Below are positions 23,944-30,924 of a DNA stretch of 34,554 nucleotides, piece by piece; position 1 is the first letter of the stretch; the number at the start of each line of letters is the position of its first letter. Under the pieces are notes generated by a model. It did no database searches, had not been told where the DNA came from, and was given only the letters and a program-made list of their open reading frames with translations. The DNA is from an uncultured Clostridia bacterium (GTDB taxonomy: Bacteria > Bacillota > Clostridia > Christensenellales > CAG-138), in contig CAJOKM010000024.1 in the NCBI GenBank assembly GCA_905235205.1, forward strand, positions 1-34,554, in the 5' to 3' direction. Both the position numbers and the translations under genes were made by a program.

Positions 23944-24984
23944 TTATGCGTTGGGACGGAAGACCGCCTTGACATAGTTGGGATTGGAAGCGTTTTTGAA
24001 GACCTGTTCCCACTCCTCCAGCTTGAGATCGTGGGTGAATACCTCTTCGAACGACAGCGTGCCGTCCTTCATGTATCCGATCAGCTCTTCCCAGTCTTCC
24101 GGAGCGGAGTAGAAGCTCGAAATCACGCTTTGGCTGCCCCAGACAAATTTGTTCCAGTTCACCGAAACGCGCGCATCCGGACCCGGTACGCCGATTGCAC
24201 CGAGCGTGCCGCCCCTTGCCATCATCTTGAAGAGCTCGTCGATGGCTGGAACCGCGCCGACGCAGTCGATCGCGAGATCGACCCCGCGGCCGCCGGTGTA
24301 CTCCAGAACCTGCTCGGCCGCACTGCGATGCTGACCGTTGATCGTCTTGACGGCGCCGAATTTCTCCGCGATCGGGAAGCGCTTCGGAGCGTCGCTGTCC
24401 AAACCGATGGCGATGATATTCTTCACGCCGTAGATGTGCAGGAACTGAATCGTCAAAAGACCGATCATGCCGACGCCCGAGACCGCCACGGTCCACTCCG
24501 GACGCACATGAAAGCGCTTGACCGCGTGCAGACAGACCGCAGAGGGTTCACAACATGCCGCCATCCGTTCGGAGACGCCTTCCGGAACCCGGTATAACAG
24601 GTTCGGGAACGAAACGATATACTCCGTATACGCACCCTGCGTCTGCAGCCCTGCGGATTTACGGCTGCGGCAGCGTTCCGGGTGTCCGTCCCTGCACTCC
24701 GGACATTCGCCGCACGGGTAGAGCGGAACGCGCGAAATCACGAAATCGCCGATCTCCCAGCCCGAAACGTCTTTGCCGACTTCAACGATATCTCCGCAGA
24801 ACTCGTGCCCCATAACCTGGGGGATGGGCATCGGCTCGAGATCCTTGTAGTAGTGGATATCGCTGCCGCACACCGCCACGACGCGTACCTTCAGAAGAAC
24901 GCCGTTGTCCGGACATACGGGCTTCGGGATGTCCATCAGCTTCAGATCGGTACAGCCGCGCTCCGTCTTGACCAAAGCTTTCAT
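23944..24984 (-). CDS. zinc-dependent alcohol dehydrogenase, module 2
   Basis: A 346-residue medium-chain dehydrogenase. Catalytic zinc ligands are in VCGSDIH, GHEFCG and CEPSAVC; four structural-zinc cysteines are in PCGECPECRDGHPERC; the NAD loop is GVGMIG. It resembles sorbitol/threonine/galactitol-1-phosphate dehydrogenases that act on secondary alcohols. Low similarity to the Zn enzyme of module 1 outside the motifs suggests a different substrate. AAAGGAGG precedes the ATG, 18 bases after the dehydratase stop. It would oxidise an alcohol to the ketone used by the module 2 dehydrogenase. Confidence 0.9.
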   Translation of the reverse strand: MKALVKTERGCTDLKLMDIPKPVCPDNGVLLKVRVVAVCGSDIHYYKDLEPMPIPQVMGHEFCGDIVEVGKDVSGWEIGDFVISRVPLYPCGECPECRDGHPERCRSRKSAGLQTQGAYTEYIVSFPNLLYRVPEGVSERMAACCEPSAVCLHAVKRFHVRPEWTVAVSGVGMIGLLTIQFLHIYGVKNIIAIGLDSDAPKRFPIAEKFGAVKTINGQHRSAAEQVLEYTGGRGVDLAIDCVGAVPAIDELFKMMARGGTLGAIGVPGPDARVSVNWNKFVWGSQSVISSFYSAPEDWEELIGYMKDGTLSFEEVFTHDLKLEEWEQVFKNASNPNYVKAVFRPNA

Positions 24985-25002
24985 ATCTTTTCCTCCTTTT
25001 GC

Positions 25003-26493
25003 TTATTTGTTTTCTTCTTCGACAGGAATGCCCGCAATGAACTTTGCAAGCTTTTTCTTTTCTGCAAGATTCGCCTGCCGTGAAATCACGATGCGCTGCG
25101 CCTGCGGAGAACCTGCGCCGTGCATGCTCTCGGTACGATAACCGACCGCTGCGGTGCCGAGACACATATTTTCCAGGAGTCGCAGGATGCGCTGGCGATA
25201 CTCCGTCTTAACGCCGTCCTTCGCAGCAAAGTATTTGTTGCAGATCTCGCCGAGCGTTTCGCCGTCTTTTCCGACAACTGTATCGGAATTGAAATCCGAA
25301 TCCGCCGGCATCGTCACCATCAGACCGCCTGCAAGGTCTTCGGCAAGGCGCGCGATCTCATACGGGAAGCGGGTGACGTTCTGCTTGCAGACGTTTGCGA
25401 GCATCAGGTCGATCTGATAGTTGCCTGCCTTCGTCGGACAGCCCTCGCAGGAGCAGGCAATGCCGCAGGAATACAGCGTTTCGTTGAGATGTACCATCTC
25501 GATCAGCTTATCCTTGACATGGCTTGCGCGTTCCACACCGTTGTATTCCGCAGCCGTTGCCGCCGCGCCGATCAGAACGTCACCGACGCCGACCTTGCAG
25601 CCGCCGTAGCTCTGACGGTGGTAGCCTGCGAAGCGTTCCACCATGACGCCGGCAAACTCGTTTTCGCCGTTCAGGAAGATGTACTCGTTCGGAATGAACA
25701 CATTGTCGAGTACAACGAGCGCTTCCTGTCCGCCGAACTTCTGATTGCCCCTGTCGATGCTGCCGTTTTCCATCTTGCGCGTGTCGCAGGACTGGCGTCC
25801 GTAGACCATGTAGATGCCGTCGACGTCGGACGGACACGCAAAAGAAACAGCCCAGGCCTTATCGTCGGGACCCATGGCAATGGTCGGCATGAAAATATGC
25901 CAGTGCGAATTGATGGAACCGGTCTGATGGGCCTTTGCGCCGCTGACGACGATGCCGTCCGGACGCTGTTCAACGACATGGACATACAGATCCGGATCGG
26001 AAAGTTCGTGCGGCGCCTTGGAACGGTCGCCCTTCGGATCGGTCATCGCGCCGTCAACAGTCAGGTCTTTCTCCTGTACCATGGTCAAAAACTTCTTGAA
26101 ATTTTCATGATAATGCGTGCCGTACTTCTCATCGATCTCAAAGGTCGTGGAATACACGGCGTTGAATGCATCCATGCCGACGCAGCGCTGGAAACACGCC
26201 GCCGTTTTCTGTCCCAGAAGACGCTGCATCTTGACTTTGTTGATCAGATCCTGCGTGGATTGATGCAGATGATTGAAGCGGTTGATCTTCTCTCCCGTCA
26301 GGTTGGAGGTCGCGGTCATCAGCTCCTCATACTGAGGATCCTGCGCAAGCGCGTAGGTCATTGCAACGCTGTTGATGCTCGGACGGATGATGGGGTGATC
26401 CACCCAGTTCTCCACCTTCTCGCCGAACATGTAAACCCGTGTTTTGAGCGCCCGCAGACTGTCGATGTATTCCTTTGCGGTCATCAGTGCCAT
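25003..26493 (-). CDS. abfD: 4-hydroxybutyryl-CoA dehydratase / vinylacetyl-CoA delta-isomerase
   Basis: A 496-residue FAD and [4Fe-4S] enzyme that dehydrates 4-hydroxybutyryl-CoA to crotonyl-CoA by a ketyl-radical route. It closely resembles the Clostridium aminobutyricum enzyme as I remember it. The iron-sulfur ligands are conserved: Cys100 and Cys104 (ACFQRCVGMDAF), His292 and Cys299 (GYHRQSYGGCK); so is the GAGSPQAQRI segment near the C-terminus. The start at 26493 is chosen from AAAGGAG nearby; the longer frame starts in the promoter region. It is first in module 2, next to regulator 2. The intact cluster separates it from 4-hydroxyphenylacetate 3-monooxygenases of the same family. Confidence 0.95.
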   Translation of the reverse strand: MALMTAKEYIDSLRALKTRVYMFGEKVENWVDHPIIRPSINSVAMTYALAQDPQYEELMTATSNLTGEKINRFNHLHQSTQDLINKVKMQRLLGQKTAACFQRCVGMDAFNAVYSTTFEIDEKYGTHYHENFKKFLTMVQEKDLTVDGAMTDPKGDRSKAPHELSDPDLYVHVVEQRPDGIVVSGAKAHQTGSINSHWHIFMPTIAMGPDDKAWAVSFACPSDVDGIYMVYGRQSCDTRKMENGSIDRGNQKFGGQEALVVLDNVFIPNEYIFLNGENEFAGVMVERFAGYHRQSYGGCKVGVGDVLIGAAATAAEYNGVERASHVKDKLIEMVHLNETLYSCGIACSCEGCPTKAGNYQIDLMLANVCKQNVTRFPYEIARLAEDLAGGLMVTMPADSDFNSDTVVGKDGETLGEICNKYFAAKDGVKTEYRQRILRLLENMCLGTAAVGYRTESMHGAGSPQAQRIVISRQANLAEKKKLAKFIAGIPVEEENK

Positions 26494-26555
26494 AAAAAGC
26501 TCCTTTCTTTTGCCCGAAATAATGAATCGAGGAAGCGCCTTCTGCTCCTGCATAT

Positions 26556-26584
26556 ATATTACAATGAATTGCATAATTAAAGAA
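26556..26584 (-). promoter_or_regulatory. candidate promoter of module 2
   Basis: -10 TAATAT (26556-26561) with a poor -35 (TTCTTT, 26579-26584) at 17 bp on the minus strand, about 60 bases ahead of abfD. A short ACCG-6-CGGT inverted repeat at 26589-26602 lies just upstream, where an activator would bind. A weak -35 with an upstream palindrome would suit LuxR-type activation. Confidence 0.4.
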
Positions 26585-26631
26585 ACTGACCGCAAGGACG
26601 GTTTATTGCACAGAAAGGATAGGTTTTCAAA

Positions 26632-26672
26632 TAAAAAGGATAGGACCTATCCATCCGGACAGGTCCTATCCT
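26632..26672 (-). terminator. intrinsic terminator of LuxR-type regulator 2
   Basis: AGGATAGGACCT (26637-26648) and AGGTCCTATCCT (26661-26672) are perfect inverted repeats with a 12-base loop; on the minus strand a T-rich tail (TTTTTATTT) follows. Ends the regulator gene before the module 2 promoter. Confidence 0.85.
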
Positions 26673-26703
26673 GAAAATTCATTCGGTTTTTTACGTCTGT
26701 CGG

Positions 26704-27831
26704 TTATGATTGTTCCGTGACGATTGCAATGATTTCCGCTCTGCTTTGCACATTCAGCTTGCGGCGGATGTTCTGAAGATGGAATTTCACCGTCGGTACA
26801 CTGATATGGAATTGTTCTGCAAGCTTTCCGTTGTTCATTCCGGACGGCAGAAGCTTTGCAATCTCCGCTTCACGCGTTGTCAGCCCGTAGGCGTCAACCA
26901 GGCGCAGAATCGATTTGTCTTCCGGTTCCGGCAGCTTTAGCGGTGCGGATTTTCCCGCGCGCTCGATCCGGATAAAAAAGAACTTCCGTTCCCGCGAAGC
27001 TACCGGATAACTGTGGCGCGAAATGATCAGCGTAAAGTCGCCGACCGTTATGCTCACCGGATCGGAGACGAGGAAAAACTCGGCTTTCTTTTGCGACCGG
27101 AGCTCCTCGCGAATGCGCTTCACATAGCCGCTTGTTCCGTGCAGGTCAAAGCATTCGGATGCCAGATGAACAAACTCGGGATTGTAAAAAACCATGTCGC
27201 CCCGTTCGTCCACAATGGCAAGCTTGTGCCCCTGCTCCGTACTTTCATCCTGCAAAAAGTTCCAGAAATAGCGTTCCGAAAGAAAACGAAGATAGTATTC
27301 GACGCTCTCCCCGAAGATGCGATCGATGCCGGCAAGCAGTTCCAGCTCATGTTCGGTAAAATCGCCCTGTTCGGTCGTTTTGAAAACGCTCAGCACGTGA
27401 AGCGGGTGCAGGTGTCCCCGCATCGCGCGAAGAATCGCCTGATACGGGGTGTTGATCTGTTTCAGATATTTCCCGTAATCCGTTGCGTAGAACTCGTCAT
27501 ACGTTGCTATATCCGGAATCGTAATCACGCGGTTCTGCATGCTGCCCTGGCGAATGCCCGTTACACGCTGTACAAACAGATCGCTCTTCCACAGATGATC
27601 CTGATACTGTTTCAATCCTTCCGGATAAATCGTATGTCCTTCCACTCGATCGACATAGGTATTCCCCTTATAGTCCACATCAAACACGGTATAGACCGTC
27701 AGCGGATAACCGAAGAATGTACTCAGACCGTACCCGACATTACGAATAAAACTGATATAGTCTTTATTGATGAAAGTCGCAAAGTCCATCAGCTTTCCGA
27801 ATTCCTCAGCCGTGATGCTCAACAGGGTCAT
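26704..27831 (-). CDS. LuxR-type transcriptional regulator 2
   Basis: About 375 residues. The last 60 residues form a LuxR/GerE helix-turn-helix (GLTTREAEIAKLLPSGMNNG, then PTVKFHLQNIRRKL). The N-terminal part resembles regulator 1: an FxxFxNxDYxxFxR-type start, then PLHVLSVF near residue 165. No receiver domain is seen. The exact start is uncertain: the ATG at 27831 directly abuts AGGAGG, too close to be ideal; a TTG nine bases on (27822) has perfect spacing; an ATG at 27855 has a poor site. It is transcribed toward module 2 and probably regulates it. Confidence 0.85.
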   Translation of the reverse strand: MTLLSITAEEFGKLMDFATFINKDYISFIRNVGYGLSTFFGYPLTVYTVFDVDYKGNTYVDRVEGHTIYPEGLKQYQDHLWKSDLFVQRVTGIRQGSMQNRVITIPDIATYDEFYATDYGKYLKQINTPYQAILRAMRGHLHPLHVLSVFKTTEQGDFTEHELELLAGIDRIFGESVEYYLRFLSERYFWNFLQDESTEQGHKLAIVDERGDMVFYNPEFVHLASECFDLHGTSGYVKRIREELRSQKKAEFFLVSDPVSITVGDFTLIISRHSYPVASRERKFFFIRIERAGKSAPLKLPEPEDKSILRLVDAYGLTTREAEIAKLLPSGMNNGKLAEQFHISVPTVKFHLQNIRRKLNVQSRAEIIAIVTEQS

Positions 27832-27883
27832 CCTCCTCTCACACAAGCGCAGCATATCGTACAATGATACCTTATCGTATTGT

Positions 27884-27912
27884 ATTATATAGACAATCGT
27901 ATAATAAGTCAA
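27884..27912 (-). promoter_or_regulatory. sigma-A promoter of regulator 2
   Basis: -35 TTGACT (27907-27912), 17-bp spacer, -10 TATAAT (27884-27889) on the minus strand, near consensus. Three copies of an ATCGTA motif (27856, 27874, 27896) lie across the start site and may be regulator sites. Confidence 0.85.
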
Positions 27913-28149
27913 ATCAATTCCTTATGGGCATTCCACTGGGCATTCATCCTGCTGTGTCTCTTGCTTCTTTCCGCGGGGACTGTCTTTTTCGGGAGGCAGC
28001 TCGCACGGGACCGATGCTCTTCTTTTTCTGCTGCCGGCGTGTTTTCAAACAATTCAAGTTCTTCTTGAATCCGAGTTTTTGGGACTTCTTTTGGAGGCGC
28101 TTCTCGCCTGCGGGCTCGGTCACGGTTCGGCTCTGAAGCCCCACCGGGG
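27909..28149. other. open segment without a start codon, probably not a gene
   Basis: On the minus strand about 80 codons are open (with segments such as EAPPKEVPKTRIQEELELFE), but there is no usable start codon and no ribosome site until near its end. On the plus strand the same stretch gives a hydrophobic frame (WAFILLCLLLL) also without a ribosome site. It may be a decayed gene end or chance. The right part carries the hairpins described at 28124. Confidence 0.3.
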
Positions 28150-28204
28150 CTTCATTCACCCCCGAACCGGCCCTCATCGAACCGTGCGCTAAAGCGCCCG
28201 GTTC
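28124..28204. ncRNA. hairpin-rich element beside the tRNA array
   Basis: Two stable stems lie side by side. The first has outer arms GGTTCGG / CCGAACC (28124-28130, 28162-28168) around a perfect inner stem GAAGCCCC / GGGGCTTC with a three-base loop. The second pairs GAACCG-GCGC with GCGC-CGGTTC (28179-28204) around TAAA with one mismatch. Read on the minus strand, CGGTTCGATGAGGG recalls sequence near the 3' end of some group II introns, but the stem is only 26 bases and lacks the AGC triad of a working domain V. No promoter is visible. Whether it is transcribed is unknown. Confidence 0.3.
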
Positions 28205-28224
28205 AATGTGGGAGTAACGAAGCT

Positions 28225-28260
28225 AAAAACAGATGCACCCGATCGAGTGCATCTGTTTTT
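28225..28260 (-). terminator. terminator of the tRNA array
   Basis: A perfect 14-bp stem (AAAAACAGATGCAC / GTGCATCTGTTTTT) around an eight-base loop with T-runs on both strands, so it may stop transcription from either side. It begins at the CCA end of the tRNA-Cys gene. Confidence 0.9.
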
Positions 28261-28333
28261 GGAGGCGCCACCCGGAATCGAACCGGGGATGAGGGTTTTG
28301 CAGACCCGTGCCTTACCGCTTGGCCATGGCGCC
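28260..28333 (-). tRNA. tRNA-Cys (anticodon GCA)
   Basis: Full cloverleaf: acceptor GGCGCCA/TGGCGCC, T-arm GGTTCGAATCC, anticodon loop CTGCAAA. Discriminator is U, as in tRNA-Cys, and CCA is encoded. Last gene of the array. Confidence 0.97.
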
Positions 28334-28345
28334 GAACCCTGTATC

Positions 28346-28372
28346 AAAAAGCGGCAAGTTGCCGCCTTTTTT
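28346..28372 (-). terminator. terminator-like stem between tRNA-Gly and tRNA-Cys
   Basis: GCGGCAA / TTGCCGC with a short loop, flanked by A5 and T6 so that it looks like a terminator on both strands. It may reduce tRNA-Cys transcription or serve as a processing site. Confidence 0.55.
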
Positions 28373-28373
28373 G

Positions 28374-28449
28374 TGGAGCGGGAAACGGGGCTCGAACCCG
28401 CCACCTCAGCCTTGGCAAGGCTGCGCTCTACCAAATGAGCTATTCCCGC
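28374..28449 (-). tRNA. tRNA-Gly (anticodon GCC)
   Basis: Acceptor GCGGGAA pairs with TTTCCCGC end; D-arm TAGCTC...GAGC, anticodon loop TTGCCAA, T-arm GGGTTCGAGCCC; CCA encoded. Confidence 0.97.
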
Positions 28450-28453
28450 AGGA

Positions 28454-28529
28454 TGGTGCCTCAGAGTGGACTTGAACCACCGACACAGGGATTTTCAGTC
28501 CCTTGCTCTACCAACTGAGCTACCGAGGC
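28454..28529 (-). tRNA. tRNA-Phe (anticodon GAA)
   Basis: Acceptor GCCTCGG / CTGAGGC, anticodon loop CTGAAAA, T-arm GGTTCAAGTCC, discriminator A, encoded CCA. Confidence 0.97.
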
Positions 28530-28533
28530 ATAT

Positions 28534-28610
28534 TGGCGACCCGAAGGGGGCTCGAACCCCTGACCTCCAGCGTGACAGGCTGGCATTCTAACCAACTGAA
28601 CTACCGGGCC
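28534..28610 (-). tRNA. tRNA-Asp (anticodon GTC)
   Basis: Acceptor GGCCCGG / TCGGGTC, anticodon loop CTGTCAC, T-arm GGGTTCGAGCCCC, discriminator G, encoded CCA. Confidence 0.97.
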
Positions 28611-28615
28611 ATTCT

Positions 28616-28691
28616 TGGTGGGAACAACAGGGCTCGAACCTGTGACCCTTTGCTTGTAAGGCAAATGCTCTCCCAGCTGAGCTATGCTCCC
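28616..28691 (-). tRNA. tRNA-Val (anticodon TAC)
   Basis: Acceptor GGGAGCA / TGTTCCC, anticodon loop CTTACAA, T-arm AGGTTCGAGCCCT, encoded CCA. First gene of the array. Confidence 0.97.
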
Positions 28692-28715
28692 CTACGCAAC
28701 TTACGCGCATGTGTT

Positions 28716-28744
28716 ATTATATCGAAAGAACACCCCCCTGTCAA
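28716..28744 (-). promoter_or_regulatory. consensus promoter of the tRNA array
   Basis: TTGACA (28739-28744), 17-bp spacer, TATAAT (28716-28721) on the minus strand, a full consensus match with transcription starting about 18 bases before tRNA-Val. Confidence 0.93.
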
Positions 28745-28789
28745 CGATTTTTTTTACAAAACCAAAAGTTTTTTGATTATAACAAAATG

Positions 28790-28826
28790 AAAAACGCGGG
28801 AAGATGCAACATGCTTCTCCCCGCGT
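28790..28826 (-). terminator. terminator of the M32 peptidase operon
   Basis: On the minus strand ACGCGGG pairs with CCCGCGT, with further pairing inside, followed by TTTTT. Lies about 10 bases after the peptidase stop. Confidence 0.85.
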
Positions 28827-28836
28827 CCCATGCCTG

Positions 28837-30330
28837 TCAATCGAGGTGATAAAGCTCGGTAAACTTCTTCGTGAGATAATCCGTGTAGTAGGTCGGATCG
28901 AACGGCGCGCCGAACGCTTCTTCCATCAACTCGGTCGGATCCTTGATGCAGCCGAAGCGGTAGATGTGCGCGGTGAGCCATTCCACGACCGGTTTCAGAT
29001 TGCCGGCGCGGACGTTGTTCCACACGTCGATCTCTTTCTCCATCCGCTTGATGAGCTGCGCGCCGTACGCGCTGCCGATCGCGTAGGACGGGAAGTATCC
29101 GAACAGCCCGCTTGCCCAGTGCGAATCCTGCAGCACGCCGCGGCGGTCGTCCGGCACGTCGACGCCGAGGTATTCCCGATACATCCGGTTCCACTCTTTT
29201 GGCAGGTCCTTCGCTTCAAGATCGCCGTTAAAGAGCCGCTTTTCAAGCTCGTAGCGCACCATGACGTGCAGTGCGTAGGTGAGCTCGTCCGCTTCGGTGC
29301 GGATGAGCGACGGCTCGGCCTTATTGACCGCGACGTAGAATTGGTGCGCGGTGACACCCTTGAGCTGCTCCGGGAAGATCTCCTGCATGCGCGGGAAGAT
29401 CGCTTCGATGAACGGCTCGCTTCTGCCGATGATGTTTTCGAAGAACCGCGACTGGCTTTCATGCACGCTCATCGAAACGCCCGATCCCAGAGGCGTCTTG
29501 GCGATCTCGTCGGCGACGTTGCGCTCGTAGGTCGCGTGACCGCCCTCATGGATGACGCTGTACATCGACGCTTCGACCGCGTCCTCATGATAGTGCGTGG
29601 TGATGCGCACGTCGTACTTGGTAAACTCCGTCGTGAACGGATGCTCGGTTTCTCCGATGATGCAGTGATTGCGGTCGAGCCCCAGCACGTCCATCAGATA
29701 GTCCGAGAACACGCGCTGTTCGGCGATCGGATAGTGCCGGTGCAAAAACGATACGTCCGGCTGCTCCTTGATCTTCGCGATCACCGGCACCAGACGCTCG
29801 CGCACGGTCGCAAAGAACTTGTCGAGCGTTTCGGTGTTCAGTCCCTTCTCGTACTCGTCCAGCAGGGTGTCGTACACCGGCGCGTCCGGCTTATAGTAGC
29901 GCGCAAAGCGCTTTTTCGCCGCGATCAGCTTTTCGAGGTGCGGCAGAAACATCTGAAAATCGCTCTTCAGCTTTGCCTCGTGCCAGACCTGATCGGCGGT
30001 CGTCTGATCGATCGTGTACTGCACATACTCGTCCTTCGGGATGCAGGCGATGCGCTCGCGCTCCTCCATGGCGCGCTCGGCAACGCGCACGAGGATCGGA
30101 TCGACTTCGTCGCGGTGTTCAAGGATCTCACGCTGCATCGCTTCGGTCTCGGGCGAGGTGACCATTTCGTATATAACCCCGGATATGATCCCGAAGGTCT
30201 CTCCGACGATCTCGCCCGCGCCCTTCGGCATGACGGTGTTCATGTCGTAGGACATCAGTCCCATCGCATGCGAGTACGCACGCAGTTTTTCGAGATATGC
30301 GCGGTAGCGCGCAACGGTTTCCTGTATCAT
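28837..30330 (-). CDS. M32-family metallocarboxypeptidase
   Basis: A 497-residue zinc carboxypeptidase, the usual size for the M32 (Taq carboxypeptidase) family. The zinc motif HEGGH is at residues 261-265 and the conserved HESQSR segment follows near residue 298. It removes C-terminal residues from peptides in the cytoplasm. The ATG overlaps the stop of the lipoprotein gene (ATGA), with AAGGAG upstream, so it is the last gene of a clostripain-lipoprotein-carboxypeptidase operon ending at the terminator at 28790. A peptide-processing or nutrient peptide role is likely. Confidence 0.95.
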   Translation of the reverse strand: MIQETVARYRAYLEKLRAYSHAMGLMSYDMNTVMPKGAGEIVGETFGIISGVIYEMVTSPETEAMQREILEHRDEVDPILVRVAERAMEERERIACIPKDEYVQYTIDQTTADQVWHEAKLKSDFQMFLPHLEKLIAAKKRFARYYKPDAPVYDTLLDEYEKGLNTETLDKFFATVRERLVPVIAKIKEQPDVSFLHRHYPIAEQRVFSDYLMDVLGLDRNHCIIGETEHPFTTEFTKYDVRITTHYHEDAVEASMYSVIHEGGHATYERNVADEIAKTPLGSGVSMSVHESQSRFFENIIGRSEPFIEAIFPRMQEIFPEQLKGVTAHQFYVAVNKAEPSLIRTEADELTYALHVMVRYELEKRLFNGDLEAKDLPKEWNRMYREYLGVDVPDDRRGVLQDSHWASGLFGYFPSYAIGSAYGAQLIKRMEKEIDVWNNVRAGNLKPVVEWLTAHIYRFGCIKDPTELMEEAFGAPFDPTYYTDYLTKKFTELYHLD

Positions 30331-30911
30331 AGTGAACTCCTTTCAGATTGGGTTTCGGATTCATCCGGCGCGGGATCTGCCGGTTCTTCTTCGATCACGA
30401 CAACCGGATGTTCCGGTTCTTCTTCAATCGCGGCGACCGGCTGCTCCGGATCTTTTCTGACCGGTCTTCCGAACAGGATCAGCAGGGCGGCGACGAGTAC
30501 GCCGAGCACGATCAGCGCAACGGTGCGCCGCGCGTCGGTCACTTTAACGCCGACGGTCGTGTCCGCCGATCTTCCGTCCGAAGCGAAGCCGCTCACGGTC
30601 AGCGCGGTTTCGCCGATCCCCGCCGCATAGATGAACAGCGTTCCGTCGTCGGACAGCGCACAGACCGCCACGTCCGTGTCTGCGCTCGTTGCGCGGAAGG
30701 TCATCGGCATGCCCTTCGGATCGGCAAAGCCCGCCGTAAACGCCTTCAGCGCGGTCGACGTTTCGCCGTTTCGCCGAAGCGGCAGCGTCAGCGTTACGTC
30801 GCACGGTTCGGGCGCGAGCACCGCCGTCGGGCCCTCCACGGGCTGTTCGGGCGCGGCGCAGCCGAGCAGCGCGAGCAGCAGTATCAGTATCATGCCTGCG
30901 TTTCGTTTCAT
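30327..30911 (-). CDS. Ig-like lipoprotein with C-terminal membrane anchor
   Basis: A 194-residue protein. The start at 30911 is chosen because AAAGGAA is six bases upstream and a signal peptide begins there; an open stretch of 61 codons before it is antisense-like. Lipobox LLGC puts the modified cysteine at 18. Residues 38-125 look like a bacterial Ig-like (Big_2) domain (DDGTLFIYAAGIGETALTVS). A second hydrophobic helix lies at about 130-148 and the tail holds two copies of an E-P-V-x-x-I-EEEP repeat. Sitting between a clostripain and a carboxypeptidase gene, it may hold the protease at the membrane or protect it; this is inference. Confidence 0.8.
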   Translation of the reverse strand: MKRNAGMILILLLALLGCAAPEQPVEGPTAVLAPEPCDVTLTLPLRRNGETSTALKAFTAGFADPKGMPMTFRATSADTDVAVCALSDDGTLFIYAAGIGETALTVSGFASDGRSADTTVGVKVTDARRTVALIVLGVLVAALLILFGRPVRKDPEQPVAAIEEEPEHPVVVIEEEPADPAPDESETQSERSSL

Positions 30912-30924
30912 AGCGTTCCTTTCC

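Noticed and set aside
28124..28204. Working group II intron
   Set aside because: No intron-encoded protein, no complete domain V (stem too short, AGC triad missing) and no 5' consensus.
28804..30630. Plus-strand open frame of 608 codons
   Set aside because: Antisense shadow of the M32 peptidase gene; the minus frame has the HEGGH motif.
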